Source: Serratia rhizosphaerae (lineage in GTDB: Bacteria; Pseudomonadota; Gammaproteobacteria; Enterobacterales; Enterobacteriaceae). From it: a stretch of 64,000 bases of DNA. Below are positions 61,528 through 64,000 of this stretch, piece after piece. The stretch covers positions 4,030,001 to 4,094,000 of the forward strand of contig NZ_CP041764.1 in the NCBI RefSeq assembly GCF_009817885.1, in the 5' to 3' direction. The position numbers and the translations under genes are program-made. The notes beneath the pieces are model-generated. The model saw only the letters and a list, made by a program, of their open reading frames with translations. It made no database searches and was not told the DNA's origin. The first letter of the stretch is position 1. Every line of letters begins with the position of its first letter.

Positions 61528-62817
61528 ATGTGGCTGGCGGGCGCGATTTTTATCCTGACCATCGTATTGGTTATCTGGCAGCCGCGGGGGCTGGGCATCG
61601 GCTGGAGCGCTTCGTTGGGCGCCGTTCTGGCGCTGCTGAGCGGGGTGGTGCAGCTTGGCGATATTCCGGTGGTGTGGCACATCGTCTGGAATGCTACCGC
61701 CACCTTTATCGCGGTGATTATCATCAGCCTGCTGCTGGATGAGTCCGGCTTTTTTGAGTGGGCGGCGCTGCACGTTGCGCGTTGGGGTAAAGGACAAGGG
61801 CGGCGGCTGTTCAGCTATATCGTGCTGCTGGGGGCCACGGTGGCGGCGCTGTTCGCCAATGACGGCGCGGCGCTGATCCTGACGCCGATAGTGATTGCCA
61901 TGCTGCTGGCGCTGGGGTTTGGTCCGGCGGCGACACTGGCGTTTGTCATGGCCGCCGGTTTTATTGCCGACACGGCCAGCCTGCCGCTGGTGGTTTCCAA
62001 TCTGGTGAACATCGTCTCGGCAGACTTCTTCCAGCTTGGCTTTAATGACTATGCGGCGGTGATGGTGCCGGTGAATATCGCCGCCATTATCGCCACGCTG
62101 GCGATGCTGCACCTGTTTTTCCGCAAGGATATTCCGGCCCGTTACGATGTGGCGCTGCTGAAGGCGCCGCATGAGGCTATTCGCGATGTGTCGACCTTCC
62201 GAGCCGGCTGGGGCGTATTGCTGCTGTTGCTGGTCGGCTTTTTTGTGCTGGAGCCGCTGGGCGTGCCGGTCAGTCTGGTGGCGGCGGTGAGCGCGCTGGT
62301 GCTGTTGCTGGTGGCGAAAAGCGGCCGGACGATCGCTATCGGCAAGGTGCTGCGTGGCGCGCCGTGGCAGATTGTGATTTTCTCGCTGGGGATGTATCTG
62401 GTGGTATACGGCTTGCGCAACGCCGGGCTGACCGATCTGCTGTCGGTAGTGCTGAACCGCCTGGCGGAGCAGGGGCTGTGGGCGGCGACGTTGGGCACCG
62501 GTTTTATCACCGCTTTCCTGTCTTCGGTGATGAACAATATGCCGACGGTGCTGATCGGCGCGCTGTCGATTGACGGCAGCAGCGCTGGCGGCGTGATTAA
62601 AGAGGCGATGATCTACGCCAACGTGATCGGCAGCGATCTGGGGCCGAAGATTACGCCGATTGGCAGCCTGGCGACGCTGCTCTGGCTGCATGTGCTGGCG
62701 CGCAAGAATATCAATATCACCTGGGGTTACTATTTCCGTGTAGGTATTGTCATGACGCTGCCGGTGTTGTTCGTGACGTTAGCCGCCCTGGCGCTGCGTT
62801 TGTCAGTCTCACCGTAA
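61528..62817 (+). CDS. arsB: Arsenite efflux transporter ArsB
   Basis: 429-residue, roughly twelve-helix arsenite/antimonite extruder, which works alone on proton motive force or with ArsA. It follows E. coli ArsB almost throughout (LLAGAIFVLTIVLVIWQP-type start, FANDGAALILTP, MNNMPTVLIGALSIDG). The start MWLAGAIF at 61528 has AAGGAG five bases upstream; a GTG 27 bases earlier gives an atypical extension. No arsA or arsD is present. Confidence 0.96.
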   Translation: MWLAGAIFILTIVLVIWQPRGLGIGWSASLGAVLALLSGVVQLGDIPVVWHIVWNATATFIAVIIISLLLDESGFFEWAALHVARWGKGQGRRLFSYIVLLGATVAALFANDGAALILTPIVIAMLLALGFGPAATLAFVMAAGFIADTASLPLVVSNLVNIVSADFFQLGFNDYAAVMVPVNIAAIIATLAMLHLFFRKDIPARYDVALLKAPHEAIRDVSTFRAGWGVLLLLLVGFFVLEPLGVPVSLVAAVSALVLLLVAKSGRTIAIGKVLRGAPWQIVIFSLGMYLVVYGLRNAGLTDLLSVVLNRLAEQGLWAATLGTGFITAFLSSVMNNMPTVLIGALSIDGSSAGGVIKEAMIYANVIGSDLGPKITPIGSLATLLWLHVLARKNINITWGYYFRVGIVMTLPVLFVTLAALALRLSVSP

Positions 62818-62829
62818 AAAGGGGCAACC

Positions 62830-63255
62830 ATGAAAACGATCACCATCTACCATAATCCGGCCTGCGGCACGTCGCGCAATACGCTGGCGCTGATCCGCAA
62901 CAGCGGCGTCGAACCGACGATCGTACTGTATCTGGAAACGCCGCCGAGCCGTGACGAACTGTGCCGGCTGATTGCCGATATGGGCATCCCGGTGCGGGCA
63001 TTGCTGCGCAAGAACGTCGAGCCGTATGAACGGCTGCAACTGGCGCAGACGCACTGGCGTGATGAACAGCTGATCGATGTTATGCTGCAGCAGCCGATAC
63101 TGATTAACCGGCCGATCGTGGTGACGCCGCTCGGCACCCGGCTGTGCCGGCCGTCGGAGGTGGTGCTGGATATCTTACCGGACGCGCAGCAAGGCGAGTT
63201 TATCAAGGAAGACGGAGAAAGGGTGGTTGATGAGCACGGGCGGCGGCGGCGTTAG
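62830..63255 (+). CDS. arsC: Glutaredoxin-dependent arsenate reductase ArsC
   Basis: 141-residue enzyme that reduces arsenate to arsenite using glutathione and glutaredoxin. The catalytic cysteine is Cys12 in HNPACGTSRN, and the anion-binding arginines include those in LINRPIVVTPLGTRLCRPS. It starts 12 bases after arsB and ends the ars operon. Confidence 0.96.
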   Translation: MKTITIYHNPACGTSRNTLALIRNSGVEPTIVLYLETPPSRDELCRLIADMGIPVRALLRKNVEPYERLQLAQTHWRDEQLIDVMLQQPILINRPIVVTPLGTRLCRPSEVVLDILPDAQQGEFIKEDGERVVDEHGRRRR

Positions 63256-63263
63256 GACTGGAC

Positions 63264-63287
63264 GGCAGAGCTGAGGCCCGCTCTGCC
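63264..63287. other. Hairpin between convergent arsC and benD
   Basis: GGCAGAGC pairs with GCTCTGCC around an eight-base loop in the 39-base gap between the two stops. It lacks a T-run, so is only a possible terminator. Confidence 0.45.
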
Positions 63288-63294
63288 GGGTCTG

Positions 63295-64000
63295 TCAGCC
63301 TAAATCGCCGCCGGCCACCGGCAGCACGGTGCCGTTAATATAGCTGGCCGCGTCGCTGGCAAGGAATAAAATGGCGTCGGCCTGTTCGTTTACCGTGCCG
63401 TAGCGGTGCATCAGGCTGCTGTTTAAGGTCTGATCGACCACCTGCTGATACCACGCCTCCTCCTGCGGTGTCGGCGTTTCCCGGTTGCGCGGCGTCAGAC
63501 GCGGCGGCGCTTCGGTGCCGCCCGGCGCGGTGGCGTTGATGCGGATGCCGGCGTCGGCGTACTCAAACGCCAGCGACCGGGTGAGCGCGTTCACCCCGCC
63601 TTTGGCGGCCGAATAGGGCGCGCGGTTGACGCCGCGGGTGGCGACCGAAGAGACATTGACGATCGCGCCGCCGCCCTGCGCCAGCATGTGCGGCAGCACG
63701 GCGCGGCAGCCCCACAGCGTCGGGAACAGCGAACGCCGGATCTCCGCCTCAATCTGCGCCGGCGCATACTCGGCGAACGGCCGCGCCCAGATGGTGCCGC
63801 CGACGTTGTTCACCAGTATATCCAGCCGGCCGAAGCGTCGCTGCGCCTCATCGATGGCCGCCTGCGTCTCCTCCCAGCGTTCCAGATCGGCATGAATCGC
63901 CAGCGCGTCGCAGCCCAGCTCCCGCAGCGCCGCAGCCGCCTCCTGCAGATAGGGCGCGCGGTCGATCAGCGCCAACTTCGCGCCTTCCCGCGCGGCCTGT
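63295..64000 (-). CDS. benD: Benzoate cis-diol dehydrogenase BenD (5' end beyond window)
   Basis: SDR that oxidises 1,6-dihydroxycyclohexa-2,4-diene-1-carboxylate to catechol and CO2. The visible part reads NNVGGTIWARPF near its start, the catalytic YSAAKGG, and INATAPGGTEAPPR, all diagnostic of BenD by memory. The protein start and nucleotide-binding glycine motif lie past base 64000, where the frame is open. A benABC cluster is expected just outside the window. This is the second aromatic-degradation locus after paa. Confidence 0.9.
   Translation of the reverse strand, partial: QAAREGAKLALIDRAPYLQEAAAALRELGCDALAIHADLERWEETQAAIDEAQRRFGRLDILVNNVGGTIWARPFAEYAPAQIEAEIRRSLFPTLWGCRAVLPHMLAQGGGAIVNVSSVATRGVNRAPYSAAKGGVNALTRSLAFEYADAGIRINATAPGGTEAPPRLTPRNRETPTPQEEAWYQQVVDQTLNSSLMHRYGTVNEQADAILFLASDAASYINGTVLPVAGGDLG

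Noticed and set aside
61459..62691. A 410-codon minus-strand frame across arsB
   Set aside because: Antisense shadow of arsB with low-complexity Gln/Arg/His translation.

Overview
The window comes from an enterobacterial chromosome and most resembles Serratia (marcescens group). I infer this from gene content and protein similarity recalled from memory, not from a search: BglA, Nac, MtfA, RcsA, DsrB, MgtB, ArsRBC and a full paa operon all read like close relatives of the Enterobacterales proteins, in a GC-rich sequence. Both window edges cut genes: bglA at the left and benD at the right.

Layout. 0-2.5 kb: 3' part of bglA and a DUF2254 membrane protein. 2.5-19 kb: a 16.4 kb block bracketed by two near-identical 138-bp copies of a tRNA-Asn(GUU) gene with its terminator. 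It holds nac (with a sigma-54 promoter and an NtrC-type site), two tandem paralogous autotransporters, and a LacI-type regulator convergent with a three-gene operon (MFS transporter, DXR-II/DRL-like oxidoreductase, beta-hydroxyacid dehydrogenase) that has a perfect 22-bp operator palindrome. 19-24 kb: mtfA, then a formamidase-like hydrolase, RidA, aromatic-type aminotransferase and amino acid permease operon. 24.1-25.1 kb: a decayed patch with a gene carrying a hexanucleotide repeat and two truncated genes. It is paralogous to an intact gene pair at 49.4-50.5 kb.

25.1-38.9 kb: the phenylacetate pathway, with paaABCDEFGHIJK-paaX-paaY on the minus strand and paaZ divergent. PaaK makes phenylacetyl-CoA, PaaABC(D)E epoxidises the ring, PaaG isomerises, PaaZ hydrolyses and oxidises, and PaaF/H/J finish beta-oxidation. 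PaaX and PaaY regulate. The paaH frame has lost its stop and runs open through paaI into paaJ.

38.9-48.5 kb: a GGDEF cyclase, small proteins, an SDR/LysR pair, a late lipid A acyltransferase, a stress-type small membrane protein cluster, a membrane-anchored EEP-family phosphatase and a quinone oxidoreductase. 48.5-52.8 kb: a cspE-like gene, two orphan minus-strand terminators that may mark small RNAs, dsrB and rcsA, and a 0.7 kb AT-rich non-coding region with two RcsAB-like boxes. 52.8-60.9 kb: a GNAT enzyme, a PLP decarboxylase with divergent LysR, mgtB behind a structured leader that encodes a 15-residue peptide, and DUF3307/SatD genes preceded by three evenly spaced palindromes, plus a 59-residue orphan. 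61-63.3 kb: arsRBC. The window ends in benD, a benzoate-catabolism gene.

No CRISPR array, integrase or insertion sequence was recognised. The most unusual signals are the mgtB leader, the SatD operator array, the paaHIJ open frame, the duplicated autotransporters and the duplicated two-gene module with its deletion scar.
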